Shown: one piece after another, positions 5,723-11,649 of the stretch | Numbering within the stretch: the first letter of the stretch is position 1 | Layout: each line of letters opens with the position of its first letter | DNA from: JACQID01 sp035289125 | GTDB taxonomy: Archaea > Aenigmatarchaeota > Aenigmatarchaeia > GW2011-AR5 | Direction: 5' to 3' | Length of the DNA stretch: 14,645 bases | Assembly (NCBI GenBank): GCA_035289125.1 | Contig: DATDXW010000029.1 | Location: 1-14,645, forward strand | The notes under the pieces: generated by a model | Database searches by the model: none | What the model saw: only the letters and a program-made list of their open reading frames with translations | What the model was told of the DNA's origin: nothing | Position numbers and translations under genes: made by a program

Positions 5723-6499
5723 ATGATGCTTGAATTGGAAACCCCGATAATCTTTCTGGACATAGAAACCACGGGTCTCAATTACAAAAGAGATAAGATA
5801 ATAGACATATCCTTGATAAAAATCCACGCGGACGGACGAGAGGAAGTGATGTCTATACTAGTGAATCCAGAGATTCCTATACCCAGTGAGGCTACAGCAA
5901 TACATGGCATAACAAATGAAGACGTCGCGGATAAGCCGCCATTTGCGGCGCATGCAGAGGCATTAGTAAAGTTTATAGAAGAGTGTATCCTTGCGGGATT
6001 TAACATTGACAATTTCGATTTGCCTCTGTTGAAAGAGGAGTTGAAAAGGGCAGGGATTGAATTGGGCAACAAGTCAACCTTGGACGTGAAAGCTATATAT
6101 CATAAGCTGGAACCCAGAGATTTGATTACCGCTTATAAAAAATATTGTGGAGGAGAATTTGATGCGCATAAATCTATAGATGACGCGAGGGCGACAATGG
6201 CAGTGCTTAATGCTCAGTTAGAATCTAATCCTGATTTACCTAGAAATGTCGCACAACTACGGAAATTTTACTCACAAAAAGATGTCGATTGGGTGGACGA
6301 TGGCGGTAGATTTATATGGCTGGAAGGCGAGGTATTCTTTAATTTCGGTAAGCATAATGGCGAATCACTGAAAGAAGTGTTCAAAAACGCCCCGGATTAT
6401 TTTACATGGATGCTTGATAGGGACTTTCCAGAGGATGCGAAAAGCATAGCTCGAAATGCATTTGACGGTAAGTTCCCGATAAAACCTTTTGGTTCATGA
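5723..6499 (+). CDS. DnaQ-like DEDDh 3'-5' exonuclease with ExoX-type C-terminus
   Basis: A 258-residue protein. Residues 1-165 are a DEDDh exonuclease domain: motif I DIETTG (D13, E15), motif II around NIDNFDLPLL (D99) and motif III HKSIDDA (H149, D154). These residues bind two metal ions and hydrolyse 3' nucleotides from DNA or RNA. Residues about 202-235 (FFNFGKHNGESLKEVFKNAP, then DYFTWML) match the small C-terminal domain found after DnaQ/ExoX-like nucleases of bacteria, especially Bacteroidota, where it may help bind substrate. All catalytic residues are present, so it should be active in repair or nucleic acid turnover. A TATA box at 5693-5699 is 26 nt before the ATG, so the mRNA is leaderless and the promoter archaeal. 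Together with AT-rich codons this suggests an old transfer from bacteria. Confidence 0.88.
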   Translation: MMLELETPIIFLDIETTGLNYKRDKIIDISLIKIHADGREEVMSILVNPEIPIPSEATAIHGITNEDVADKPPFAAHAEALVKFIEECILAGFNIDNFDLPLLKEELKRAGIELGNKSTLDVKAIYHKLEPRDLITAYKKYCGGEFDAHKSIDDARATMAVLNAQLESNPDLPRNVAQLRKFYSQKDVDWVDDGGRFIWLEGEVFFNFGKHNGESLKEVFKNAPDYFTWMLDRDFPEDAKSIARNAFDGKFPIKPFGS

Positions 6500-6511
6500 C
6501 CCGCATACTGG

Positions 6512-6614
6512 AAACTGCCCGCCACAAGCAACTGCGTGACAGCTTCGCTTTTGCAGCGCGTCACGAGCAACTCGACGCACAGCGGTGCGTCATACACCAT
6601 ACAGCGGGTAGTTT
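6512..6614. other. candidate structured RNA or DNA element, three-way junction
   Basis: Between the converging exonuclease and S26-like genes the sequence folds into three nested stems. P1 pairs 6512-6522 with 6604-6614 (11 bp, one G-U). P2 pairs CGTGAC 6535-6540 with GTCACG 6560-6565 and continues with GCT/AGC and GC/GC to a TTTT loop. P3 pairs GACGCAC 6574-6580 with GTGCGTC 6585-6591 (AGCG loop). GCAACT occurs in both linkers (about 6528 and 6567). It is GC-rich against an AT-rich neighbour. It could be a small RNA on either strand or a bidirectional terminator; it is not a tRNA. Confidence 0.5.
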
Positions 6615-6621
6615 ACAGCCC

Positions 6622-7578
6622 TCACCCATTTGTCCTCACCGACGACTCAAAACTGTTCTTCATGATGAGCGCCGCCTTGCCCAATATGTCTTCTTTCTGT
6701 ATGTATATCGCGTCGGTTATCTCGTTCGTCTGTTCGTTGTCGCCCTTGCTTATGTAGCCTTTCTCGTCTATCCTGTAAATCCTGTGCATTATGTACTGTT
6801 CTTCGTCCGATGACGGCAGAAAGCCGGCGCTCTGGTTAGGCGCTATTTTGAACGCGATTATATCGCCTTTTTTGAGGTTTTCCGGTTCTGTTTCCAGCAC
6901 AAGGTCACCGCAATCTATATTGGGTTTCATGCTTCCCGTGCATTTAAGAGGGGCGGGCGTAAGGTTCCTGCTGTAATAGAATGCGTAGCCTTCGGGCGTT
7001 TTCCCTTCAAACACGGAAAACACAAAGGAGTTCCACTTCTTTGACAGCGCGTTCAGTGCCGCCAAGTTTCCTTCATCCTCAGTTTTCTCCATGCCCGCGG
7101 CTTTTTCAGCTCCTATAATCATGCCTGTCATTTTTTTCGTCACCCGCTCTTTCGGCACGAGGAACGCGTGCGTGCTCCCGAACGCGTCCGCCTTCATGAC
7201 GTAGCCTCTGTCATCAATGCGCGACACTCTTCGCCATACCGTCCCGCCCTGTTTTTCCGTGAACGCCTTCGCCTCGTCGGCCGTTATGGAGAAGAAAACA
7301 ATGTCATTTACCACCGCATCTGCAGTAGGCACGGATATTATCACGTCGCCGCATCGTATCGTCGGCGCCATCTTGCCATCGCACGGCGCCTCGTCGGCGA
7401 AGAGGCGGTTTGTAACGTATAGCGGCTTCCCATCCACCGAGAAAGCAGTGAAATTTTCCGAGACGTTATTCCACTTCTCGGCGAGCGCGCCGTAAGCCGC
7501 AAGTGCAGGCGTGTAATCGTTTATGTTCTGAGTGCATCCGGCAAGCGCGATAGCGATAACGAGCAAAACGAGTTTCAT
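6622..7578 (-). CDS. S26 signal peptidase-like protein, two domains, one degenerate
   Basis: The 318-residue protein starts MKLVLLVIAIALAGC, a signal or anchor segment with an LAGC lipobox-like site, so it should be tethered outside the membrane. Two homologous halves follow. Residues 25-155 contain CDGKMAPTIRCGD, NDIVFF, WRRV and GYVMKADA. Residues 175-305 contain CTGSMKPNIDCGD, GDIIAF, MHRI and GYISKGDN. The second half has all archaeal/ER-type signal peptidase residues (S216, H265, D280). The first half has K69 and R116 at the Ser and His positions and AD for GD, so it should be inactive. Both halves keep two cysteines ten residues apart around the active loop, a possible disulfide. The open frame extends to 7722, but ATG 7578 starts the signal sequence and lies 27 nt from a TATA box (ATTTATATG). 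It may process secreted proteins; the substrate is unknown. Confidence 0.8.
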   Translation of the reverse strand: MKLVLLVIAIALAGCTQNINDYTPALAAYGALAEKWNNVSENFTAFSVDGKPLYVTNRLFADEAPCDGKMAPTIRCGDVIISVPTADAVVNDIVFFSITADEAKAFTEKQGGTVWRRVSRIDDRGYVMKADAFGSTHAFLVPKERVTKKMTGMIIGAEKAAGMEKTEDEGNLAALNALSKKWNSFVFSVFEGKTPEGYAFYYSRNLTPAPLKCTGSMKPNIDCGDLVLETEPENLKKGDIIAFKIAPNQSAGFLPSSDEEQYIMHRIYRIDEKGYISKGDNEQTNEITDAIYIQKEDILGKAALIMKNSFESSVRTNG

Positions 7579-7612
7579 TATCAGTATTTTATGGCGGCAT
7601 ATAAATAATATC

Positions 7613-7894
7613 TCAGCGTGGGTGGAGAATGATAGTGTAGTGAGTATCAGTATCTGGCATAATTTCTCCGCGCATACGCTGGATAAGTCCGTATGTTTCC
7701 GCCCATGGCGCAAACTCCTCACGCAGAGTTTTCTGCATTTTCACGCGCGCTCCCGGGTCTTCGTCCGCATACCGCATCCTTATAAAAATTTCCCTGCCAT
7801 CCGTGATAATATCACAATATCCTTTCAGGCTTGCCGGCGGTTCCCATGCGTTGCACGCGCGTTGCAGCCTTTCGGTCGCGCTTCCATATTCCAT
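7613..7894 (-). CDS. hypothetical protein, 93 aa
   Basis: Not recognised. It is a soluble, charged 93-residue protein beginning MEYGSATERLQRACNAWEPP and ending DTHYTIILHPR, with alternating strand-like pieces (GYCDIITDGREIFIRMRY) and a helix (ARVKMQKTLREEFAPW). There are no membrane helices. Support as a real gene comes from its promoter: a TATA box 25 nt before ATG 7894, shared with the divergent gene at 7946, and a stop placed just before the TATA box of the S26-like gene. The forward frame antisense to it is also open but has no start signal of its own. Confidence 0.6.
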   Translation of the reverse strand: MEYGSATERLQRACNAWEPPASLKGYCDIITDGREIFIRMRYADEDPGARVKMQKTLREEFAPWAETYGLIQRMRGEIMPDTDTHYTIILHPR

Positions 7895-7915
7895 GTTATA
7901 ATGAAAATATCAGAT

Positions 7916-7923
7916 TTTAAATA
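7916..7923. promoter_or_regulatory. second TATA box shared by divergent leaderless genes
   Basis: TTTAAATA on plus (minus reads TATTTAAA). Its centre is about 26 nt before ATG 7946 (plus) and about 25 nt before ATG 7894 (minus). The two ATGs are 52 nt apart, the same spacing as at 4218/4270. Confidence 0.6.
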
Positions 7924-7945
7924 CGTTTCCCAACGGGTTATAATC

Positions 7946-8236
7946 ATGAAAGAAGTGTTCCTTGTTCCGGCTGAAGCGCGGCTGAAGGCGGAGGAAGCGC
8001 TGAAGAAGGATGACGTGGTGAGCAGGGGCAGCATAATACTGCGCGCCGCGTCTTCGCTGGAAATAAAGGAAGACGGGTACTTTATCGTTGTAGAATCTTC
8101 AGAAGAAGGTATAAAGAAAGCAACTGAGCTCCTTAAGGGATTAGCAACGCGTTACGCGAAGAAAGACGTCGTTCTCAAGAAGATAGAAGAGCAGGACGAC
8201 GCAGCGCTGGCGGGCTTTGGCAGCATTCTGGGATAG
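7946..8236 (+). CDS. small soluble protein of unknown function, 96 aa
   Basis: Begins MKEVFLVPAEARLKAEEALK, then SRGSIILRAASSLEIKEDGY and a helix EEGIKKATELLKGLATRYAK. The predicted order strand-helix-strand-strand-helix-strand would fit a small alpha/beta fold. A long in-frame upstream extension exists, but ATG 7946 follows a TATA box by 26 nt, so I take it as a leaderless start. The stop is 2 nt before the next ATG (8239), so it is co-transcribed with the zinc-ribbon gene. The layout resembles small RNA-binding or nucleotide-sensing domains, but I do not recognise a family; a Pcc1-like KEOPS subunit was considered and did not fit. Confidence 0.65.
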   Translation: MKEVFLVPAEARLKAEEALKKDDVVSRGSIILRAASSLEIKEDGYFIVVESSEEGIKKATELLKGLATRYAKKDVVLKKIEEQDDAALAGFGSILG

Positions 8237-8238
8237 GC

Positions 8239-8679
8239 ATGCGCGACATTATTAACTATTCTTCAGCAGGACAGGGTGATGTGGACGATTTCCATGAATT
8301 CCGCGAGAAGAAGTTTAATTTTCTCTACTTGTGCAAGAAGTGCGCGCGGAGCTTTGACGCCATAAACGCCATGGAACAGTGCAAATACTGCTCCTCTCCC
8401 GTGACGGAGCTTGCCGCGAAGAAGCGCCATCCGCTGCTCACCGCAAGCTATTATCGCTATTACTGTCCGAAGTGCGAGAGAACGTTTCGCTCGGCCGTGA
8501 AGCACGAGGAATGCCAGGTCTGCGGGCTGAGGACGATATCCGTTTACAAGTGGGAGGACATACCGCTCCTTGACAAATTGATGATAAGGGCATTCAAAGT
8601 GATAAAGCCGCGCGAGCGTGGCATATCCACAACGCAGCGCATAAGGGAAATATTCGGTAAGACTCCTACTTCTTTCTGA
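8239..8679 (+). CDS. protein with two zinc ribbons, 146 aa
   Basis: Two four-cysteine knuckle sets are clear: C32-KK-C35 with C48-KY-C51, and C76-PK-C79 with C92-QV-C95. Each set should bind one zinc ion. The linker is basic and aromatic (HPLLTASYYRYYC), and the tail (KVIKPRERGISTTQRIREIFG) is basic and may contact nucleic acid. Spacing suggests a rubredoxin-like double ribbon, as in archaeal transcription- or translation-associated proteins. It is the second gene of a tight pair, 2 nt after the stop of the 96-aa gene, with no obvious ribosome binding site beyond GGGAT. The exact function is unknown. Confidence 0.7.
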   Translation: MRDIINYSSAGQGDVDDFHEFREKKFNFLYLCKKCARSFDAINAMEQCKYCSSPVTELAAKKRHPLLTASYYRYYCPKCERTFRSAVKHEECQVCGLRTISVYKWEDIPLLDKLMIRAFKVIKPRERGISTTQRIREIFGKTPTSF

Positions 8680-8823
8680 GTTGCCTGTAAGCGAAAACCG
8701 TTGACGCAGTCTGGACAATGTTCGCGAAGGATATATCTCAAGCAGGAAAAGCGGGACGATTCGTCGCGATGCTGCATATCTCACGGTTGCTGAAAATCCT
8801 GCTGTAATTCATTCCCATGTTGA
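8680..8823. other. intergenic region with a doubtful 29-codon ORF
   Basis: Lies between converging genes. On plus, 8718-8807 encodes MFAKDISQAGKAGRFVAMLH then ISRLLKILL. The frame stays open back to 8691 (AKTVDAVWT) and reads like protein, but it has no TATA box or ribosome binding site. It may be a small gene, a relic or chance. No RNA element was recognised. Confidence 0.25.
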
Positions 8824-9405
8824 TTATTCGCGCGCGTCGCTATTTAAGCGCTTTTTGTGCTTCTCCACTATGCCACGCATGGTTTTTCGCGCAGTCTCCG
8901 TCGGCTTTTTGATGCCCCTCGTAAGCGCCCAGTATTTTCCGGAGTGGTACGCGACAGGCTCAGCGCCGCCGGCTGAGGCGTTCAGTATCTTTCCGACGAA
9001 AAGCGTGTGGTCGCCCAGAACTATCTCTTTCACGAGCCTGCACTCCAGATTCGCAGCAGCGCCACTCACCATGAGCGCTTTTATTTTCTTACCCCCGTAG
9101 AATCGCACGCCCAGCTCTTTCAGTGCGTTTATTTTGTTATGCTCCTTGCCGGAATAGTTGCCCGCAACGCTTGCCGCGCTTGTCTGCGCCACGGATGTCA
9201 ATGACACTCCGAACTCTTTCGTCGCGCGTATGTTATTAGCCGTTGCTTTGTCATGCCCAATCGCCACGCATATCATGCCTGGTTTATAGGACAGCATGTG
9301 CGTCCACTCTGCCGCCATCACGTTGTGCCCATGCGGCCCGTCGCTCGTTATGAGCCCCACGTTAGTGACGAATTTTTCCATCGCTTTGTTGTTCCACATG
9401 TCCAT
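8824..9405 (-). CDS. flavin reductase-like, FMN-binding split-barrel protein
   Basis: A 193-residue protein with the flavin reductase-like pattern. It opens with NVGLITSDGPHGHNVMAAEW (strand, then G.....A.W where FMN phosphate binds), followed by SYKPGMICVAIGHDKATANN, FGVSLTS near 65-71, and a C-terminal pair containing AVYHSGKYWALT-like GAEPVAYHSGKYWALTRG. Members bind FMN and reduce flavins, metals or serve as flavoredoxins. It is cytosolic. ATG 9405 is preceded by GTGAT three bases upstream; ATG 9399 is an alternative. It lies 44 nt after the Cys-rich gene on the same strand, so it may be the last gene of that operon, supplying reducing power. The basic tail (RGIVEKHKKRLN) is longer than usual. 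Confidence 0.75.
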   Translation of the reverse strand: MDMWNNKAMEKFVTNVGLITSDGPHGHNVMAAEWTHMLSYKPGMICVAIGHDKATANNIRATKEFGVSLTSVAQTSAASVAGNYSGKEHNKINALKELGVRFYGGKKIKALMVSGAAANLECRLVKEIVLGDHTLFVGKILNASAGGAEPVAYHSGKYWALTRGIKKPTETARKTMRGIVEKHKKRLNSDARE

Positions 9406-9449
9406 AATATCACTTGTTATTTATTGCAGGAAAAACTAAAAATACCAGC

Positions 9450-9830
9450 TTACACTTGTTCCTCTTCACTTATGCCGTATTTCTCGGATATTATCCTTTT
9501 CATCGCGTCCTTTTCCCCAAGTTTATCAGAGAGAGCCTGCGCGAAATACGGCGCAATCAACCGGTTTCCTTCGCCTTCCAGTATCTCCCCAACGCATTCG
9601 CCGCACGGGGTTTCGCCGTTCATGACTTCATCAAGGCAGTCGCACTTACCATCCTTCACAAGGCAGTAAGAGCACGGGTCAGTCAGGCAACATTTGTAGA
9701 GCCCGCCTGCAATGAGCGTTTTCTTCATTGATTCCATGTCGTACGCCATCTGTTCCGGGGTGTGCGGCAACGTCGCAAGCAGGACTGCCAACACAAGAGT
9801 CACAACGGCGATAGAATACATTTTGTGCAT
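9450..9830 (-). CDS. membrane-anchored eight-cysteine protein, 126 aa
   Basis: It starts MHKMYSIAVVTLVLAVLLAT, an uncleaved anchor or signal peptide, and puts a cysteine cluster outside the membrane: C47, C48, C53, C56, C63, C65, C76 and C79 (YKCCLTDPCSYCLVKDGKCD, then CLDEVM and PCGEC). The helical tail is rich in Glu/Lys. CC, CxxC and CxC spacings suggest metal binding (copper or zinc) or an iron-sulfur-like or disulfide-bonded knot; the family is not one I can name. Start 9830: the ATG overlaps the stop of the DUF411 gene as TGATG, with AAGTGAT three bases upstream, so translation is coupled. Adjacency to DUF411 favours metal handling. Confidence 0.7.
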   Translation of the reverse strand: MHKMYSIAVVTLVLAVLLATLPHTPEQMAYDMESMKKTLIAGGLYKCCLTDPCSYCLVKDGKCDCLDEVMNGETPCGECVGEILEGEGNRLIAPYFAQALSDKLGEKDAMKRIISEKYGISEEEQV

Positions 9831-10276
9831 CATATCACTTTGTAAGGCGTTTCTTCTCCGTCTACGATTGAATACACCACGAACTCTCCACGCTTGATTC
9901 CGGACATTCCCGGCGAGCCTGCCGGCATTCCCGGAAGCGCTATGCCGTCCACGTCGGGCTTTTCGGCAAGCATGATGTTCACCGCTTCGACAGGAACATG
10001 CCCTTCTATGTAGTAGCCATCCACCGTCATGGTATGGCAACTCTGCATGTCGTATGGGATTCCGTTATCGGTTTTTATATTATCCATATCCACGGTAGAC
10101 ACGACGTTCACTTCAAAGCCGTTTCTTTGAAGATATTTTACGTATTCGCCGCAGCAGCCGCAGAGCGGCGATTTGTAAAGGGTCACGGGATAGCCTCCCG
10201 TTCCGCTTGCCGTCATCAGGAACAGCAGCATTGCACTTATCGCGACGACAACGCCTATCGCGATGAGTTTTGACAT
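9830..10276 (-). CDS. DUF411 metal-binding-like protein, membrane-anchored
   Basis: A 148-residue protein. Residues 1-25 are a signal or anchor helix (MSKLIAIGVVVAISAMLLFL). The rest is a complete DUF411 domain: VTLYKSPLCGCCGEYVKYL (C39, C41, C42), then SCHTMTVDGYYIEGHVP (C80, H81) and PGMPAGSPGM near 115-124. DUF411 proteins have a thioredoxin-like fold and are mostly found near copper resistance genes; copper or other soft-metal binding by the CxCC and CH residues is the usual proposal. Its start overlaps the stop of the 52-aa gene (TGATG) and its stop overlaps the start of the Cys-rich gene, so it is the middle of a coupled operon. It should act on the outer face of the membrane. Confidence 0.88.
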   Translation of the reverse strand: MSKLIAIGVVVAISAMLLFLMTASGTGGYPVTLYKSPLCGCCGEYVKYLQRNGFEVNVVSTVDMDNIKTDNGIPYDMQSCHTMTVDGYYIEGHVPVEAVNIMLAEKPDVDGIALPGMPAGSPGMSGIKRGEFVVYSIVDGEETPYKVI

Positions 10277-10434
10277 CAGCAGCCACCCACCTGCGACGGC
10301 AGCTGCGCGAGCACGGACGTTTTAGCACCGCTCACTGCGGATGCTATTGTTCCCAGCTGTACGACCTCTATTGCCGTTATCACTACCAGCAGCCCGAGAA
10401 TAATCAGAAACATCTTCTCAGTCATTGCATTCAT
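10276..10434 (-). CDS. 52-aa membrane peptide with C-terminal cysteine
   Basis: Translates to MNAMTEKMFLIILGLLVVIT, then AIEVVQLGTIASAVSGAKTS and VLAQLPSQVGGC. One hydrophobic helix (residues 8-26) is followed by a small-residue-rich outside part ending GGC. A strong ribosome binding site, GAGGTGAT, lies three bases before ATG 10434, and the stop overlaps the DUF411 ATG as TGATG. Both signals mark it as a genuine gene despite its length. The last residue being Cys next to two Cys-rich partners suggests it contributes a thiol to the same metal or redox site. I recognise no family. Confidence 0.75.
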   Translation of the reverse strand: MNAMTEKMFLIILGLLVVITAIEVVQLGTIASAVSGAKTSVLAQLPSQVGGC

Positions 10435-10443
10435 TACATCACC

Positions 10444-11241
10444 TCAATATCCCTTGTTTTGCAGATAATTCTTGACCTGCGCCGCTCCCTGAATGGAAGA
10501 AAATGCGGGCCCTGCCACGAGCTTCCTGTCCACGTCTTTCCATTCAAGGCCTTCTGCCTCTTTGAAGTACATGGCGTCCTGAATGTACGTGGACGGAAAC
10601 CAGAACGAATTGACTTTCACGAACGCGCCATAAATCTCGTTCTCCGTAAAACCTTGCGAAATCATGAGTTCTATCAGCCCGAGAGCTGCAAATCCGTGCG
10701 AGCAGTCCGGATTCGCCGCCGACTGGCCGCAGCACGGGCGGTAGGAATTCTGCGCGATGCTTCGCGCCAGCGCAAGCTGCTCTTCTGTGAGATTTATGAT
10801 GAGGGTGTCGCCGTAGCCTGCCCTGCCCACGCCGATGTCGTATCCCTCGAAAGACTGGGCGAATGCGCTTTCGTGTATAAGCGAAACGTTGTTGTGTTTT
10901 GCCAGCGTCCATAGAACGTACATCATGAACACGGAGTTCTCACTGTCTATGCTAAGCTCCGCATCTTCGCCTTTTAGTATCGCATTCCATTCGGGCTTCA
11001 TGTCCTGCTTGTATCCCTGCTTGAGTATAGTTTCCAGTCTTGCCGGGTCAAGGACGCCTGCCTCCACCATATTGGATACGGCGTCGCCCCACGTTGCTTT
11101 AAGCGTGAATCCCTCGTCCGGAAGAACCTGAGCATAGATGGCGGTGACAGGAGATTGCGCGAACGCGAGTGAGTATGTCTGGTATACAATGATGATTGCC
11201 AAAACGGTAGCAAACATATACGTTGCATGTTCAGTCTTCAT
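10444..11241 (-). CDS. secreted protein with CC(8)DC.H motif, first gene of the Cys-rich operon
   Basis: A 265-residue protein starting MKTEHATYMFATVLAIIIVY, with a likely signal peptidase site after LAFA. The mature part is mostly helical and acidic. The striking part is residues 166-190: SYRPCCGQSAANPDCSHGFA with C170, C171, C180 and H182, followed by ALGLIELMISQG, a possible metal site at a helix start. Only four Cys/His ligands of this kind are seen. I recall proteins with this CCG...DC.HG signature beside DUF411 genes but know no assigned function. Start: ATG 11241 begins the signal peptide; an in-frame ATG at 11262 is upstream of the predicted transcript start. The TATA box at 11270-11278 gives a leader of about 7 nt. 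The stop TGA lies in the ribosome binding site of the next gene. Confidence 0.75.
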   Translation of the reverse strand: MKTEHATYMFATVLAIIIVYQTYSLAFAQSPVTAIYAQVLPDEGFTLKATWGDAVSNMVEAGVLDPARLETILKQGYKQDMKPEWNAILKGEDAELSIDSENSVFMMYVLWTLAKHNNVSLIHESAFAQSFEGYDIGVGRAGYGDTLIINLTEEQLALARSIAQNSYRPCCGQSAANPDCSHGFAALGLIELMISQGFTENEIYGAFVKVNSFWFPSTYIQDAMYFKEAEGLEWKDVDRKLVAGPAFSSIQGAAQVKNYLQNKGY

Positions 11242-11269
11242 ATGAATATATACATATATCATAAGAAGA

Positions 11270-11278
11270 TATATAAAT
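11270..11278 (-). promoter_or_regulatory. TATA box of the Cys-rich operon
   Basis: The minus strand reads TTTATATAT, centred about 33 nt before ATG 11241. The whole block 11241-11290 is AT-rich with repeated ATATAT. The operon presumably runs from here through 9450 and possibly to 8824. Confidence 0.6.
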
Positions 11279-11308
11279 AGAGTATATCATGATACGGCAC
11301 AAGCGCGA

Positions 11309-11430
11309 TGCACCATCCGGGAATTGAACCCGGATCACGAGCTGTTTCGTGCCGCGCATAATATGGCATGCGACGCAGCGAAGCTGCGGGGCATTGGGAA
11401 GCTCGAATTCTGCCGTTGAACCAATGGTGC
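11309..11430 (-). tRNA. tRNA-Gly(CCC) with one intron
   Basis: Without the intron it is 71 nt: acceptor GCACCAT with ATGGTGC, D arm GTTC-AACGGCA-GAAT, anticodon arm CGAGC-TTCCCAA-GCTCG with anticodon CCC, variable loop TGAT, T arm CCGGG-TTCAATT-CCCGG and discriminator A73. The intron follows A37. A TATA-like CTTAAGTATT lies about 27 nt upstream (11452-11462). CCA is not encoded. Confidence 0.93.
11344..11394 (-). other. 51-nt intron at 37/38 of tRNA-Gly
   Basis: The splice site fits a bulge-helix-bulge: TTCC with CGAA (last pair C-C mismatched), 5' bulge CAA cut after A37, 3' bulge ACA cut before A38, and intron stem TGCC with GGCA. Inside, GCAGC-TTC-GCTGC makes a hairpin. Confidence 0.85.
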
Positions 11431-11474
11431 TTTGGTTTTATTTTCGGAAAAGAATACTTAAGCGCTTCAGAAGG

Positions 11475-11618
11475 CTACCCCTGCCCCTTGGTCATGTAGG
11501 CGGCGCACTTCTTGCAAAGCAGCGACCGCGAGCCGTAGAACTTGACTTCCTTCATCTCTTTTTCTTCGGCTTCTTCGCCGCAGGATTCGCATTCAGGCAT
11601 GATATTGATTGTAGGCAT
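11475..11618 (-). CDS. 47-aa zinc-binding protein
   Basis: Reads MPTINIMPECESCGEEAEEK, then EMKEVKFYGSRSLLCKKCAA and YMTKGQG. C10-ES-C13 and C35-KK-C38 form a four-cysteine zinc ribbon of minimal size, with a charged spacer. I chose ATG 11618 over the in-frame ATG 11600, which would start just before C10. The 5' ends of this gene and the PIN-domain gene are only 32 nt apart, so their promoters must overlap; the minus-strand TATA box is weak (CATACAAAG near 11641). A nucleic-acid or protein adaptor role is likely but unproven. Confidence 0.65.
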   Translation of the reverse strand: MPTINIMPECESCGEEAEEKEMKEVKFYGSRSLLCKKCAAYMTKGQG

Positions 11619-11649
11619 GATTTTTATGCTTTGTCTTTGTATGGATTGA

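Noticed and set aside
8263..8784. 173-aa minus-strand ORF over the zinc-ribbon gene
   Set aside because: It is the shadow of a gene with two clean four-cysteine sets and a coupled upstream partner.
10270..10914. 214-aa plus-strand ORF across the Cys-rich operon
   Set aside because: Its composition is His/Cys/Arg-rich and antisense to coupled genes with ribosome binding sites and signal peptides.
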